Below, piece by piece: positions 32,637 to 43,132 of a stretch of 64,000 nucleotides of DNA. Location: NCBI RefSeq assembly GCF_025562755.1, contig NZ_CP103300.1:682001-746000 (forward strand), read 5' to 3'. A model generated the notes under the pieces. The model was given only the letters and a program-made list of their open reading frames with translations. It was not told the origin of the DNA and did no database searches. The DNA is from Endozoicomonas euniceicola. GTDB taxonomy: Bacteria; Pseudomonadota; Gammaproteobacteria; Pseudomonadales; Endozoicomonadaceae. The first letter of the stretch is position 1. Every line of letters begins with the position of its first letter. A program made the position numbers and the translations under genes.

Positions 32637-35513
32637 ATGAAAACAATTAAGCTGCTCGTTATTAATCAGCTGCTTTTATTGCTTGCTCTGTCATTTTTTT
32701 TACCGATGACTGGATACGGAAGTGCTTTTTCCATCCTGCCAGAATGGATGTGGCGGGACAGTCCCTCAAATAAGGCGGCAGTTAAAATCAGTCAGATAGT
32801 GCTTGCCAATGATGCGCCTTCTCTTCTTTTTTCTTATGAAATCAACAAGACCTCCAGTGATTTTGTTCAGCCAGAAAAAAACCAGGTTTATACCCGCTGG
32901 GATGGTTGTAAAAACGACAGCTTGCGTATTTGTTTCCGAAGAGCGGCTAAAGTCTTTGAAGGGGGCTATTCCTATCCTCCCACGATTTCAGGCTCGACAG
33001 AGCTTAATGTAGAAATGGGTGAGGTCACGCCAGACGAAGGCGGCTGGCAGTCGGTGGCCAGTGTCCGTTTAACGGGAAAAGGCTCGGGCTGGCTGGTGAT
33101 TGCAGGGGATGATGGCTGGCGGATTGCACCGGATTGCACCGGTATTGACTCAGATGATTCCAGCGTACTGAACAGGTCTGAAAAGCCGTCAGTCGATCTT
33201 GTTGTCCCGACAGCGTTGGTTCTGAAAAAGGGTAATAATGCAGAAAATCATGGCTCGCCCTATTCCCGCCGCTCATTGCCGGACATATCTGACATCACTA
33301 AACAAAATAATCTGCCCGGTGATCGTGATGATCTGCTCACCGGTTCTTCTGGTGGCGGCAGCTTCGATGACCACGATGACTCATTTGAGAGGAGACCCGG
33401 AGGGAATGACCGCCGCCCTTTATTTTTCTTTGAAGTGATGAGCAGAATGCTTGGGGTGGCTGTCAGTGTTTTTGGTACAGTAGGTCAGCCCGGGGAGGTT
33501 AAAAAACTGGTTTTAAGACCTCAAATTATTCTGGTGATCTGGCGGGGTTGGGAGCGACAGGAGATTCCTGTTACATCGCAAATGTGGGGTTCAATAAAGC
33601 GGGCAGGGCTTGATCGGGATCCGGGACTGTTTCTCGCTCTGGCTGAAAGCGATCCGGATAAATTGAAAGAAACGCTTGAAAACTATTCGAAAAAGCACTC
33701 GCCCCTTGCCGACGTCCTTAGCTATCACTGTGAAGACCTCAACCTGAACCCAAAAGCGGGTAATGCCCGATTACTTAGCGTATCGGTTTTTCCGGGCTCT
33801 TGCCCTTCGGGAGTGGGATGCTCCGGAGGAGAGAAAGAAGCAAACGGAGCAATGAATGACCTGTCCCGGAATAATCCAGATGGCTATGCCTGTAACAACC
33901 ATGGTCAGCCGGTTAAAAGTTTTGGTAACAACGGGGGAGGGGGAGACGGTTCCGGGAATCCGGAAATCAACTCATGTAAACTCTGCGGGAATGCACAGGT
34001 AAACTCCAATGGCTTATGCACAAACTGCCTCACGGCTAAACAGGAGGCGGCTAAAGAGAAGCCATCAACCCCGTCTGGCAATCAGGCAGAAGAAAAAACT
34101 ACGAATGACGTTTCGGTTAATCCCCTGAAAGAGGTACCGACTTTGCAGACTCTACCACCTGAGATCTTGCTTGAAATAGCTAAGGGCTTGTCATGGCATG
34201 ATGTTAATCGCTGGAGTTTAACAGCTAAGCGTTTTTTCACAGCTCTCAACATAGAAGAAAAACTGAAAAAACTATCCGATCAATATTATGGCTCTGCTCT
34301 GGAAGCGTATAGAAAAATAATAAAAAACAGCGACGTACCTGCTGTTCCAAACAATGCAATTGATGACCCTTTGTTACGGCTTGCTTATCATAGAGCCACA
34401 AGCAATAAATACCTGACTTCTCTGGGAAATAGTACTCAGCAGCAATGCGTGGCGACGCTGTATGGGCATACCAACAGTTTGACCTCAGTCACACCATTGG
34501 CCAATAGGCGGCTGGCTTCCGCCTCTAATGACTGGACCGTAAGGGTGTGGGATCTGAGCAAGCCCGACGGGAAGCAATGCGTGGTAACGCTGGAAGGGCA
34601 TAACCACTGGGTGACATCAGTCACGCTACTGGCCGATGGGCGGCTGGCTTCCGGCTCTTTAGACAAGACCGTAAAGGTGTGGGATCTAAGCAAGCCCGCC
34701 GGGGAGCAATGTGTGATGACGCTGAATGGGCATACCGACTGGGTGAACTCAGTCACGCCATTGGCCGATGGGCGGCTGGCTTCCGGCTCTAATGACATGA
34801 CCGTAAAGGTGTGGGATCTGAGCAAGCCCGACGGGGAGCAATGCGTGGCGACGTTGGAAGGGCATACCCACCGGGTGATCTCAGTCACGCCATTGGCCGA
34901 TGGGCGGCTGGCTTCCGTCTCTTGGGATAGGACCATAAAAGTGTGGGATCTGAGCAAGCCCGACGGGGAGCAATGCGTGGCGACGTTGGAAGGGCATACC
35001 CACCGGGTGATCTCAGTCACGCCATTGGCCGATGGGCGGCTGGCTTCCGGCTCTTGGGACACGACCGTAAGAGTGTGGGATCTGAGCAAGCCCGACGGGG
35101 AGCAATGCGTGGTGACGCTGTATGGACATACCAAAAAGATGGCCTCAGTCACGCCATTGGCCGATGGGCGACTGGCTTCTGCTTCCTGGGACGAAAACGT
35201 AAGGGTGTGGGATCTGAGCAAGCCCGACGGGGAGCAATGCGTGGCGACGCTGAAAGGGCATACCAGCTTGGTGGCCTCAGTCACGTCATTGGCCGATGGG
35301 CGGCTGGCTTCCGGCTCTTTTGACCAGACCGTAAGGGTATGGGATCTAAAAAAGCCCGACGGAAAGCGATGCGTGGCGACGCTGGAGGGGCATACCGACG
35401 CAGTTTTCTCAGTCACGCCATTGGCCGTTGGGCGGCTGGCTTCCGCCTCTACGGACAACACCTTAAAGGTGTGGGCTCTTAGCAAGGATTCTGAAACGAA
35501 GAAAACATATTAG
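32637..35513 (+). CDS. G4: exported F-box-like/WD40 repeat protein (8 blades)
   Basis: At 958 residues it is exactly one 44-residue blade longer than its neighbours. Blades 1-4 equal those of G3. Blades 5 and 6 (THRVIS...GSWDTT, TKKMAS...ASWDEN) carry blocks also seen in G5 and G7, and blades 7 and 8 equal the last two of the G3 type. Blade 5 repeats the first part of blade 4 (GHTHRVIS), showing that the extra blade arose by unequal exchange inside the repeats. An eight-bladed propeller, as in FBXW7, is possible. The N-terminal half has the LKKGNNAEN variant shared with G6-G8. Confidence 0.94.
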   Translation: MKTIKLLVINQLLLLLALSFFLPMTGYGSAFSILPEWMWRDSPSNKAAVKISQIVLANDAPSLLFSYEINKTSSDFVQPEKNQVYTRWDGCKNDSLRICFRRAAKVFEGGYSYPPTISGSTELNVEMGEVTPDEGGWQSVASVRLTGKGSGWLVIAGDDGWRIAPDCTGIDSDDSSVLNRSEKPSVDLVVPTALVLKKGNNAENHGSPYSRRSLPDISDITKQNNLPGDRDDLLTGSSGGGSFDDHDDSFERRPGGNDRRPLFFFEVMSRMLGVAVSVFGTVGQPGEVKKLVLRPQIILVIWRGWERQEIPVTSQMWGSIKRAGLDRDPGLFLALAESDPDKLKETLENYSKKHSPLADVLSYHCEDLNLNPKAGNARLLSVSVFPGSCPSGVGCSGGEKEANGAMNDLSRNNPDGYACNNHGQPVKSFGNNGGGGDGSGNPEINSCKLCGNAQVNSNGLCTNCLTAKQEAAKEKPSTPSGNQAEEKTTNDVSVNPLKEVPTLQTLPPEILLEIAKGLSWHDVNRWSLTAKRFFTALNIEEKLKKLSDQYYGSALEAYRKIIKNSDVPAVPNNAIDDPLLRLAYHRATSNKYLTSLGNSTQQQCVATLYGHTNSLTSVTPLANRRLASASNDWTVRVWDLSKPDGKQCVVTLEGHNHWVTSVTLLADGRLASGSLDKTVKVWDLSKPAGEQCVMTLNGHTDWVNSVTPLADGRLASGSNDMTVKVWDLSKPDGEQCVATLEGHTHRVISVTPLADGRLASVSWDRTIKVWDLSKPDGEQCVATLEGHTHRVISVTPLADGRLASGSWDTTVRVWDLSKPDGEQCVVTLYGHTKKMASVTPLADGRLASASWDENVRVWDLSKPDGEQCVATLKGHTSLVASVTSLADGRLASGSFDQTVRVWDLKKPDGKRCVATLEGHTDAVFSVTPLAVGRLASASTDNTLKVWALSKDSETKKTY

Positions 35514-35726
35514 TTAATGGAGAAAATATATTGCTTAATGATGTAAAAAATACCAGTAGTGCCTGAACTAAAAATTCATAGCAAAACTAACTGATTGAAA
35601 AGTATGCACTGGAAATTCTGCTAGTTTAAATAAAACCATTATGGCCGCAGCGCTTTGATGTGTTTTTTGCGGTAACTGTCAGCTCAAACCTGAACTCCTA
35701 TTCCTGATTCTCGGTTTTGTACCATT

Positions 35727-38471
35727 ATGAAAACAATTAAGCTGCTCGTTATTAATCAGCTGCTTTTATTGCTTGCTCTGTCATTTTTTTTACCGATGAC
35801 TGGATACGGAAGTGCTTTTTCCATCCTGCCAGGATGGATGTGGCGGGACAGTCCCTCAAATAAGGCGGCAGTTAAAATCAGTCAGATAGTGCTTGCCAAT
35901 GATGCGCCTTCTCTTCATTTTTCTTATGAAATCAACAAGACCTCCAGTGATTTTGTTCAGCCAGAAAAAAACCAGGTTTATACCCGCTGGGATGGTTGTA
36001 AAAACGACAGCTTGCGTATTTGTTTCCGAAGAGCGGCTAAAGTCTTTGCAGGGGGCTACTCCTATCCTCCCACGATTTCAGGCTCGACAGAGCTTGATGT
36101 AGAAATGGGTGAGGTCACGCCAGACGAAGGCGGCTGGCAGTCGGTGGCCAGTGTCCGTTTAACGGGAAAAGGCTCGGGCTGGCTGGCGATTGCAGGGGAT
36201 GATGGCTGGCGGATTGCACCGGATTGCACCGGTATTGACTCAGATGATTCCAGCGTACTGAACAGGTCTGAAAAGCCGTCAGTCGATCTTGTTGTCCCGA
36301 CAGCGTTGGTTCTGGAAAAGGGTAATAATGCAGAAGATCATGGCTCCCCCTATTCCCGCCGCTCATTGCCGGACATATCTGACATCAATAAAAAAAATAA
36401 TCTGCCCGGTGATCGTGATAATCTGCTCACCGGTTCTTCTGGTGGCGGCAGCTTCGATGACCTCGATGACTCATTTAAAAGGCGACCCGGAGGGAGTGGC
36501 CGTCGCCCTTTATTTTTCTTTGAAGTAACGAGCAGAATGCATGGGGTGGCTGTCAGTATTCCTGGTACAGCTGGTCAGCCCGGGGAGGTTAAAAAACTGG
36601 TTTTAAGACCTCAAATCATTCTGGTGATCTGGCGGGGTTGGGAGCGACGGGAGATTCCTGTTACATCGCAAATGTGGTGTTCAATAAAGCGGGCAGGGCT
36701 TGATGGGGATCCGGGACTGTTCCTCGCTTTGGCTGAAAGCGATCCGGATAAATTGAAAGAAACGCTTGAAAACTATTCGAAAAAGCACTCGCCCCTTGCC
36801 GACGTCCTTAGCTATCACTGTGAAGACCTCAACCTGAACCCAAAAGCGGGTAATGCCCGATTACTTAGCGTATCGGTTTTTCCGGGATCTTGCCCTTCGG
36901 GAGTGGGATGCTCCGGAGGAGAGAAAGAAGCAAACGGAACAATGAATGACCTGCCCCGGAATAATCCGGATGGCTATGCCTGTAACAACCATGGTCAGCC
37001 GGTTAAAAGTTTTGGTAACAACGGGGGAGGAGGAGACGGTTCCGGGAATCCGGAAATCAACTCATGTACATTCTGCGGGAATGCACAGGTAAACTCCAAT
37101 GGCTTATGCACAAACTGCCTCACGGCTAAACAGGAGGCGGCTAAAGAGAAGCCATCAACCCCGTCTGGCAATCAGGCAGAAGAAAAAACTACGAATGACG
37201 TTTCGGTTAATCCCCTGAAAGAGGTACCGACTTTGCAGACTCTACCACCTGAGATCTTGCTTGAAATAGCTAAGGGCTTGTCATGGCATGATGTTAATCG
37301 CTGGAGTTTAACAGCTAAGCGTTTTTTCACAGCTCTCAACATAGAAGAAAAACTGAAAAAACTATCCGATCAATATTATGGCTCTGCTCTGGAAGCGTAT
37401 AGAAAAATAATAAAAAACAGCGACGTACCTGCTGTTCCAAACAATGCAATTGATGACCCTTTGTTACGGCTTGCTTATCATAGAGCCACAAGCAATAAAT
37501 ACCTGACTTCTCTGGGAAATAGTACTCAGCAGCAATGCGTGGCGACGCTGTATGGGCATACCAACGCTTTGAACTCAGTCACACCATTGGCCGATGGACG
37601 GCTGGCTTCTAGCTCTTGTGACAATACCGTAAGGGTGTGGGATCTGAGCAAGCCCGACGGGAAGCAATGCGTGGTAACGCTGGAAGGGCATACCCACTGG
37701 GTGAAATCAGTCACGCTACTGGCCGATGGGCGGCTGGCTTCCGGCTCTTTTGACAAGACCGTAAAGATGTGGGATCTAAGCAAGCCCGCCGGGGAGCAAT
37801 GTGTGATGACGCTGAATGGGCATACCGACGGGGTGAACTCAGTCACGCCATTGGCCGATTGGCGGCTGGCTTCCGGCTCTAGTGACAGGACCATAAAGGT
37901 GTGGGATCTGAGCAAGCCCGACGGGGAGCAATGCGTGGCGACGTTGGAAGGGCATACCAACCGGGTGATCTCAGTCACGCCATTGGCCGATGGGCGGCTG
38001 GCTTCCGGCTCTTGGGACACGACCGTAAGAGTGTGGGATCTGAGCAAGCCCGACGGGGAGCAATGCGTGGTGACGCTGTATGGACATACCAAAAAGATGG
38101 CCTCAGTCACGCCATTGGCCGATGGGCGACTGGCTTCCGTCTCTTGGGATGAGACCATAAAAGTGTGGGATCTTAGCAAGCCCGACGGGGAGCAATGCGT
38201 GGCGACGCTGAAAGGGCATACCAGCTTGGTGGCCTCAGTCACGTCATTGGCCGATGGGCGGCTGGCTTCCGGCTCTTTTGACGAGACCGTAAGGGTGTGG
38301 GATCTAAACAAGCCCGACGGGAAGCGATGCGTGGCGACGCTGGCGGGGCATGCCGGCGCGGTTTTCTCAGTCACGCCATTGGCCGTTGGGCGGCTGGCTT
38401 CCGCCTCTACGGACAACACCTTAAAGGTGTGGGCTCTTAGCAAGGATTCTGAAACGAAGAAAACATATTAG
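35727..38471 (+). CDS. G5: exported F-box-like/WD40 repeat protein (7 blades)
   Basis: A 914-residue type B member. The N-terminal half differs by a block: GSGRRPLFFFEVTSRMHG then VAVSIPGTAG, in place of the GNDRR/EVMSRMLG/SVFGTAG form of G1-G4. G9-G11 share this form and G6-G8 are hybrids, so conversion tracts also affect the N-terminal region. Variable residues by blade: NAL, HWV, DGV, NRV, KKM, SLV, GAV after GHT or GHA. Blade 3 has LADWRLAS in place of LADGRLAS. Confidence 0.94.
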   Translation: MKTIKLLVINQLLLLLALSFFLPMTGYGSAFSILPGWMWRDSPSNKAAVKISQIVLANDAPSLHFSYEINKTSSDFVQPEKNQVYTRWDGCKNDSLRICFRRAAKVFAGGYSYPPTISGSTELDVEMGEVTPDEGGWQSVASVRLTGKGSGWLAIAGDDGWRIAPDCTGIDSDDSSVLNRSEKPSVDLVVPTALVLEKGNNAEDHGSPYSRRSLPDISDINKKNNLPGDRDNLLTGSSGGGSFDDLDDSFKRRPGGSGRRPLFFFEVTSRMHGVAVSIPGTAGQPGEVKKLVLRPQIILVIWRGWERREIPVTSQMWCSIKRAGLDGDPGLFLALAESDPDKLKETLENYSKKHSPLADVLSYHCEDLNLNPKAGNARLLSVSVFPGSCPSGVGCSGGEKEANGTMNDLPRNNPDGYACNNHGQPVKSFGNNGGGGDGSGNPEINSCTFCGNAQVNSNGLCTNCLTAKQEAAKEKPSTPSGNQAEEKTTNDVSVNPLKEVPTLQTLPPEILLEIAKGLSWHDVNRWSLTAKRFFTALNIEEKLKKLSDQYYGSALEAYRKIIKNSDVPAVPNNAIDDPLLRLAYHRATSNKYLTSLGNSTQQQCVATLYGHTNALNSVTPLADGRLASSSCDNTVRVWDLSKPDGKQCVVTLEGHTHWVKSVTLLADGRLASGSFDKTVKMWDLSKPAGEQCVMTLNGHTDGVNSVTPLADWRLASGSSDRTIKVWDLSKPDGEQCVATLEGHTNRVISVTPLADGRLASGSWDTTVRVWDLSKPDGEQCVVTLYGHTKKMASVTPLADGRLASVSWDETIKVWDLSKPDGEQCVATLKGHTSLVASVTSLADGRLASGSFDETVRVWDLNKPDGKRCVATLAGHAGAVFSVTPLAVGRLASASTDNTLKVWALSKDSETKKTY

Positions 38472-38684
38472 TTAATGGAGAAAATATATTGCTTAATGAT
38501 GTAAAAAATACCAGTGGTGCCTGAACTAAAAATTCATAGCAAAACTAACTGATTGAAAAGTGTGCACTGGAAATTCTGCTAGTTTAAATAAAACCATTAT
38601 GGCCGCAGCGCTTTGATGTGTTTTTTGCGGTAACTGTCAGCTCAAACCTGAACTCCTATTCCTGATTCTCGGTTTTGTACCATT

Positions 38685-41435
38685 ATGAAAACAATTAAGC
38701 TGCTCGTTATTAATCAGCTGCTTTTATTGCTTGCTCTGTCATTTTTTTTACCGATGACTGGATACGGAAGTGCTTTTTCCATCCTGCCAGAATGGATGTG
38801 GCGGGACAGTCCCTCAAATAAGGCGGCAGTTAAAATCAGTCAGATAGTGCTTGCCAATGATGCGCCTTCTCTTCTTTTTTCTTATGAAATCAACAAGACC
38901 TCCAGTGATTTTGTTCAGCCAGAAAAAAACCAGGTTTATACCCGCTGGGATGGTTGTAAAAACGACAGCTTGCGTATTTGTTTCCGAAGAGCGGCTAAAG
39001 TCTTTGAAGGGGGCTATTCCTATCCTCCCACGATTTCAGGCTCGACAGAGCTTAATGTAGAAATGGGTGAGGTCACGCCAGACGAAGGCGGCTGGCAGTC
39101 GGTGGCCAGTGTCCGTTTAACGGGAAAAGGCTCGGGCTGGCTGGCGATTGCAGGGGATGATGGCTGGCGGATTGCACCGGATTGCACCGGTATTGACTCA
39201 GATGATTCCAGCGTACTGAACAGGTCTGAAAAGCCGTCAGTCGATCTTGTTGTCCCGACAGCGTTGGTTCTGAAAAAGGGTAATAATGCAGAAAATCATG
39301 GCTCGCCCTATTCCCGCCGCTCATTGCCGGACATATCTGACATCACTAAACAAAATAATCTGCCCGGTGATCGTGATGATCTGCTCACCGGTTCTTCTGG
39401 TGGCGGCAGCTTCGATGACCTCGATGACTCATTTAAAAGGAGACCCGGAGGGAATGACCGCCGCCCTTTATTTTTCTTTGAAGTGATGAGCAGAATGCAT
39501 GGGGTGGCTGTCAGTATTCCTGGTACAGCTGGTCAGCCCGGGGAGGTTAAAAAACTGGTTTTAAGACCTCAAATCATTCTGGTGATCTGGCGGGGTTGGG
39601 AGCGACGGGAGATTCCTGTTACATCGCAAATGTGGTGTTCAATAAAGCGGGCAGGGCTTGATGGGGATCCGGGACTGTTTCTCGCTTTGGCTGAAAGCGA
39701 TCCGGATAAATTGAAAGAAACGCTTGAAAACTATTTGAAAAAGCACTCGCCCCTTGCCGACGTCCTTAGCTATCACTGTGAAGACCTCAACCTGAACCCA
39801 AAAGCGGGTAATGCCCGATTACTTAGCGTATCGGTTTTTCCGGGCTCTTGCCCTTCGGGAGTGGGATGCTCCGGAGGAGAGAAAGAAGCAAACGGAGCAA
39901 TGAATGACCTGCCCCGGAATAATCCAGATGGCTATGCCTGTAACAACCATGGTCAGCCGGTTAAAAGTTTTGGTAACAACGGGGGAGGAGGAGACGGTTC
40001 CGGGAATCCGGAAATCAACTCATGTACATTCTGCGGGAATGCACAGGTAAACTCCAATGGCTTATGCACAAACTGCCTCACGGCTAAACAGGAGGCGGCT
40101 AAAGAGAAGCCATCAACCCCGTCTGGCAATCAGGCAGAAGAAAAAACTACGAATGACGTTTCGGTTAATCCCCTGAAAGAGGTACCGACTTTGCAGACTC
40201 TACCACCTGAGATCTTGCTTGAAATAGCTAAGGGCTTGTCATGGCATGATGTTAATCGCTGGAGTTTAACAGCTAAGCGTTTTTTCACAGCTCTCAACAT
40301 AGAAGAAAAACTGAAAAAACTATCCGATCAATATTATGGCTCTGCTCTGGAAGCGTATAGAAAAATAATAAAAAACAGCGACGTACCTGCTGTTCCAAAC
40401 AATGCAATTGATGACCCTTTGTTACGGCTTGCTTATCATAGAGCCACAAGCAATAAATACCTGACTTCTCTGGGAAATAGTACTCAGCAGCAATGCGTGG
40501 CGACGCTGTATGGGCATACCAACGTTTTGAACTCAGTCACACCATTGGCCGATGGACGGCTGGCTTCTAGCTCTTGTGACAATACCGTAAGGGTGTGGGA
40601 TCTGAGCAAGCCCGACGGGAAGCAATGCGTGGTAACGCTGGAAGGGCATACCCACTGGGTGAAATCAGTCACGCTACTGGCCGATGGGCGGCTGGCTTCC
40701 GGCTCTTTAGACAAGACCGTAAAGGTGTGGGATCTAAGCAAGCCCGCCGGGGAGCAATGTGTGATGACGCTGAATGGGCATACCGACAGCGTGAACTCAG
40801 TCACGCCATTGGCCGATGGGCGGCTGGCTTCCGGCTCTTTAGACAAGACCGTAAAGGTGTGGGATCTGAGCAAGCCCGACGGGGAGCAATGCGTGGTGAC
40901 GCTGAAGGGGCATACCCGCCGGGTGACCTCAGTCACGCCATTGGCCGATGGGCGACTGGCTTCTGCTTCCTGGGACGAAAACGTAAGGGTGTGGGATCTG
41001 AGCAAGCCCGACGGGGAGCAATGCGTGGTGACGCTGAAGGGGCATACCCGCCAGGTGACCTCAGTCACGCCATTGGCCGATGGGCGACTAGCTTCCGGCT
41101 CTGATGACATGACCGTAAAGGTGTGGGATCTAAGCAAGCCCGACGGGGAGCAATGCGTGGCGACGCTGAAAGGGCATACCAGCTTGGTGGCCTCAGTCAC
41201 GTCATTGGCCGATGGGCGGCTGGCTTCCGGCTCTTTTGACCAGACCGTAAGGGTGTGGGATCTAAACAAGCCCGACGGGAAGCGATGCGTGGCGACGCTG
41301 GAGGGGCATACCGGCGCAGTTTTCTCAGTCACGCCATTGGCCGTTGGGCGGCTGGCTTCCGCCTCTACGGACAACACCTTAAAGGTGTGGGCTCTTAGCA
41401 ACCGACATTCACCACCCAACATGACATTTTCCTAA
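38685..41435 (+). CDS. G6: exported F-box-like/WD40 repeat protein (7 blades), C-terminus altered by IS insertion
   Basis: A 916-residue type B member whose last residues are replaced. After VWALS the native KDSETKKTY is lost and the frame runs 11 residues into the IS1634-type element (NRHSPPNMTFS). All seven blades are complete, so the propeller should still close and the gene is probably functional. Blades 3-5 carry a combination not seen elsewhere (DSV/GSLDKT, RRV/ASWDEN, RQV/GSDDMT). The cut-off 3' piece lies at 43139-43166, and the gene's original stop is TAG at 43164-43166. Confidence 0.92.
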   Translation: MKTIKLLVINQLLLLLALSFFLPMTGYGSAFSILPEWMWRDSPSNKAAVKISQIVLANDAPSLLFSYEINKTSSDFVQPEKNQVYTRWDGCKNDSLRICFRRAAKVFEGGYSYPPTISGSTELNVEMGEVTPDEGGWQSVASVRLTGKGSGWLAIAGDDGWRIAPDCTGIDSDDSSVLNRSEKPSVDLVVPTALVLKKGNNAENHGSPYSRRSLPDISDITKQNNLPGDRDDLLTGSSGGGSFDDLDDSFKRRPGGNDRRPLFFFEVMSRMHGVAVSIPGTAGQPGEVKKLVLRPQIILVIWRGWERREIPVTSQMWCSIKRAGLDGDPGLFLALAESDPDKLKETLENYLKKHSPLADVLSYHCEDLNLNPKAGNARLLSVSVFPGSCPSGVGCSGGEKEANGAMNDLPRNNPDGYACNNHGQPVKSFGNNGGGGDGSGNPEINSCTFCGNAQVNSNGLCTNCLTAKQEAAKEKPSTPSGNQAEEKTTNDVSVNPLKEVPTLQTLPPEILLEIAKGLSWHDVNRWSLTAKRFFTALNIEEKLKKLSDQYYGSALEAYRKIIKNSDVPAVPNNAIDDPLLRLAYHRATSNKYLTSLGNSTQQQCVATLYGHTNVLNSVTPLADGRLASSSCDNTVRVWDLSKPDGKQCVVTLEGHTHWVKSVTLLADGRLASGSLDKTVKVWDLSKPAGEQCVMTLNGHTDSVNSVTPLADGRLASGSLDKTVKVWDLSKPDGEQCVVTLKGHTRRVTSVTPLADGRLASASWDENVRVWDLSKPDGEQCVVTLKGHTRQVTSVTPLADGRLASGSDDMTVKVWDLSKPDGEQCVATLKGHTSLVASVTSLADGRLASGSFDQTVRVWDLNKPDGKRCVATLEGHTGAVFSVTPLAVGRLASASTDNTLKVWALSNRHSPPNMTFS
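41396..41401 (+). repeat. Target-site duplication, left copy (TAGCAA)
   Basis: TAGCAA occurs here and at 43133-43138, directly outside the element ends. Intact paralogues have a single CTTAGCAAGG at this place, confirming a 6-bp duplication. Confidence 0.85.
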
Positions 41436-43132
41436 TACCTGCTATCTATCAGATAAGCAAATATCAAGAAGCCTTGTTATGCCTCCTATTCAATACCACT
41501 CTCAGGTCATGGATCATCTCGGTCTAGTGGCTGGAATGTGCAAAGAGCTGGGCATTGCCGACCATATCGACAGGCGCGCGCCCAAAGTATCTGACGAATG
41601 GAACATCTCCCACGGTGAGGCCGTTGTCGCGATGATTATCAATGGCCTCGGCTTTACGGGGCAGTCTCTCCACATGTTCCCTCAGTTCTTCTCCAATAAA
41701 CCCCTCGATAAACTGATCAGAGAGGGGATTGAGCCCGAACACATAAACGACAAAGTTCTTGGAAGAACACTGGATGAACTGTTTGAACTGGGTGTCAGTA
41801 AAGTCTATTTTGAGCTGGCTATCAAGGTGGCTACGCATCTCAAATTGCCATGTGATGCACTCAACCTTGATGGCACAGGATTTCACGTCGATGGCCGTTA
41901 TAACAGCGAGGAGGAAGTAAGTGACGAGGACCTCAATTGCATCAGGCTTTGCAAGGGCTACAGCCGAGATCATCGTCCTGACCTGAACCAGGCCATATTG
42001 CTCCTGCTGACCGAAAACCGGGCAGGCATTCCGATGTTTATGAAAGCAGCCAGCGGTAATGTGACGGACAAGACCAGTTTCAAACAAGTGGTTTCTGAGC
42101 ATATAAAGAGCTTCAAGGCGGCACTGAATGCCCGTTACTTCATCGGTGATGCTGCATTGTATGTGGCTGAAACCGTTCAGGAACTGAGTCAGCAGGATCA
42201 GTTGTTTATCTCCAGAGTTCCTCTCAACATTGGTGCAGCCAAAGAACTGGTTCAAAGTGCGCCATTGCGCTCAATGGTTGAGGTTGAAGGGTTTGAGCAT
42301 TACGAATCTGTAGAGACTCTGTCTGACTATGCAGGTGTCGTACAACGTTGGGTACTGTTTCGAAATAATCAAAGCCAGAAAACAGAACAGAAGACACTGA
42401 CAAGGCGTATGCAGAAAAAGTCCCTGAAGGAGTTCAAGGAACTTGAGAAATTGGGCAAGAAGCCATTCTGTTGCGAATCGGATGCCATGGAAGCTTTCAA
42501 GCTATGGCAAAAACAGTCCGTATACTGCCAGGCTGAACCTGAGATCATCGAGAGTCCCTGCTATAAAACCAAAGGCCGTCCTGCTGATGGGACGGTTCCC
42601 GACCACTATGAATATTATGTGACAGGCTCCTGCACGGTTGCTGTACAGACTCGTCGTGATGCAGAAGCATCGTTGGGTTGTTTTGTTCTGGCAACCAACG
42701 ATACAGATACAGTCCGGCTTGACGCTGGCGAACTACTGAGGACGTATAAATCCCAGCAGCAGGTTGAGAGAGGTTTTCGCTTCCTGAAGAGCCCTGATTT
42801 TCTGGTGTCTTCACTGTATCTCAAAAAACCTGAGCGTATTGAGGCCCTGTTAATGGTGATGACACTCTGTCTTATGGTCTATGCTGCAATTCAGCATCGA
42901 ATCCGCTATGAACTGAAAAGGCAGAGCCGAACGTTCCCGGACATGAAGAAGAAACCAGCCCAGAACCCAACGGGCAGATGGGTTTTCCTGTGCTTTGATG
43001 GGATTCATGTGCTGTCGGTTAACGGGACGGAGAAACACATGGTTGGAATATCAGAGAGGCAATCGACGATCATTTTTATTTTGGGCTCAACGTACCAAGA
43101 AATTTATTCCTGAATAGGGTGGTGAATGACGG
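41402..43132 (+). mobile_element. IS1634-type insertion sequence (1731 bp) in the 3' end of G6
   Basis: The ends are 16-bp inverted repeats, CCGACATTCACCACCC at 41402-41417 and the complement of CCGTCATTCACCACCC at 43117-43132 (one mismatch). The element carries one transposase gene in the same orientation as the array. Removing it and one target copy restores the 2958-bp period exactly, which fixes the borders and shows the insertion came after the array expanded. Confidence 0.9.
41479..43113 (+). CDS. IS1634-family (IS4-like, DUF4277) transposase
   Basis: A complete 544-residue DDE transposase. The N-terminal part (MDHLGLVAGMCKELGIADHI, then the HGEAVVAMIINGLGF stretch) is the DUF4277 region found in IS1634 members. 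Catalytic residues are likely the Asp in LNLDGTGFHVDG, the Asp in YFIGDAALYV, and the Glu in QQVERGFRFLKSPDFL (the YREK-like region). The C-terminus ends beside the right inverted repeat. No frameshift or internal stop is seen, so the element may still be active. Confidence 0.92.
   Translation: MPPIQYHSQVMDHLGLVAGMCKELGIADHIDRRAPKVSDEWNISHGEAVVAMIINGLGFTGQSLHMFPQFFSNKPLDKLIREGIEPEHINDKVLGRTLDELFELGVSKVYFELAIKVATHLKLPCDALNLDGTGFHVDGRYNSEEEVSDEDLNCIRLCKGYSRDHRPDLNQAILLLLTENRAGIPMFMKAASGNVTDKTSFKQVVSEHIKSFKAALNARYFIGDAALYVAETVQELSQQDQLFISRVPLNIGAAKELVQSAPLRSMVEVEGFEHYESVETLSDYAGVVQRWVLFRNNQSQKTEQKTLTRRMQKKSLKEFKELEKLGKKPFCCESDAMEAFKLWQKQSVYCQAEPEIIESPCYKTKGRPADGTVPDHYEYYVTGSCTVAVQTRRDAEASLGCFVLATNDTDTVRLDAGELLRTYKSQQQVERGFRFLKSPDFLVSSLYLKKPERIEALLMVMTLCLMVYAAIQHRIRYELKRQSRTFPDMKKKPAQNPTGRWVFLCFDGIHVLSVNGTEKHMVGISERQSTIIFILGSTYQEIYS

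Noticed and set aside
34436..35485. Long antisense reading frames across the WD40 regions (e.g. 349 codons here, 305 in several other copies)
   Set aside because: They exist because the 132-bp repeat has an open antisense frame; they repeat in every paralogue, have no ribosome site, and give a biased Ser/Thr/Glu/Ala-rich product.
41396..41435. Frameshift or divergent evolution at the end of G6
   Set aside because: The change is fully explained by the IS insertion with inverted ends and a 6-bp target duplication.
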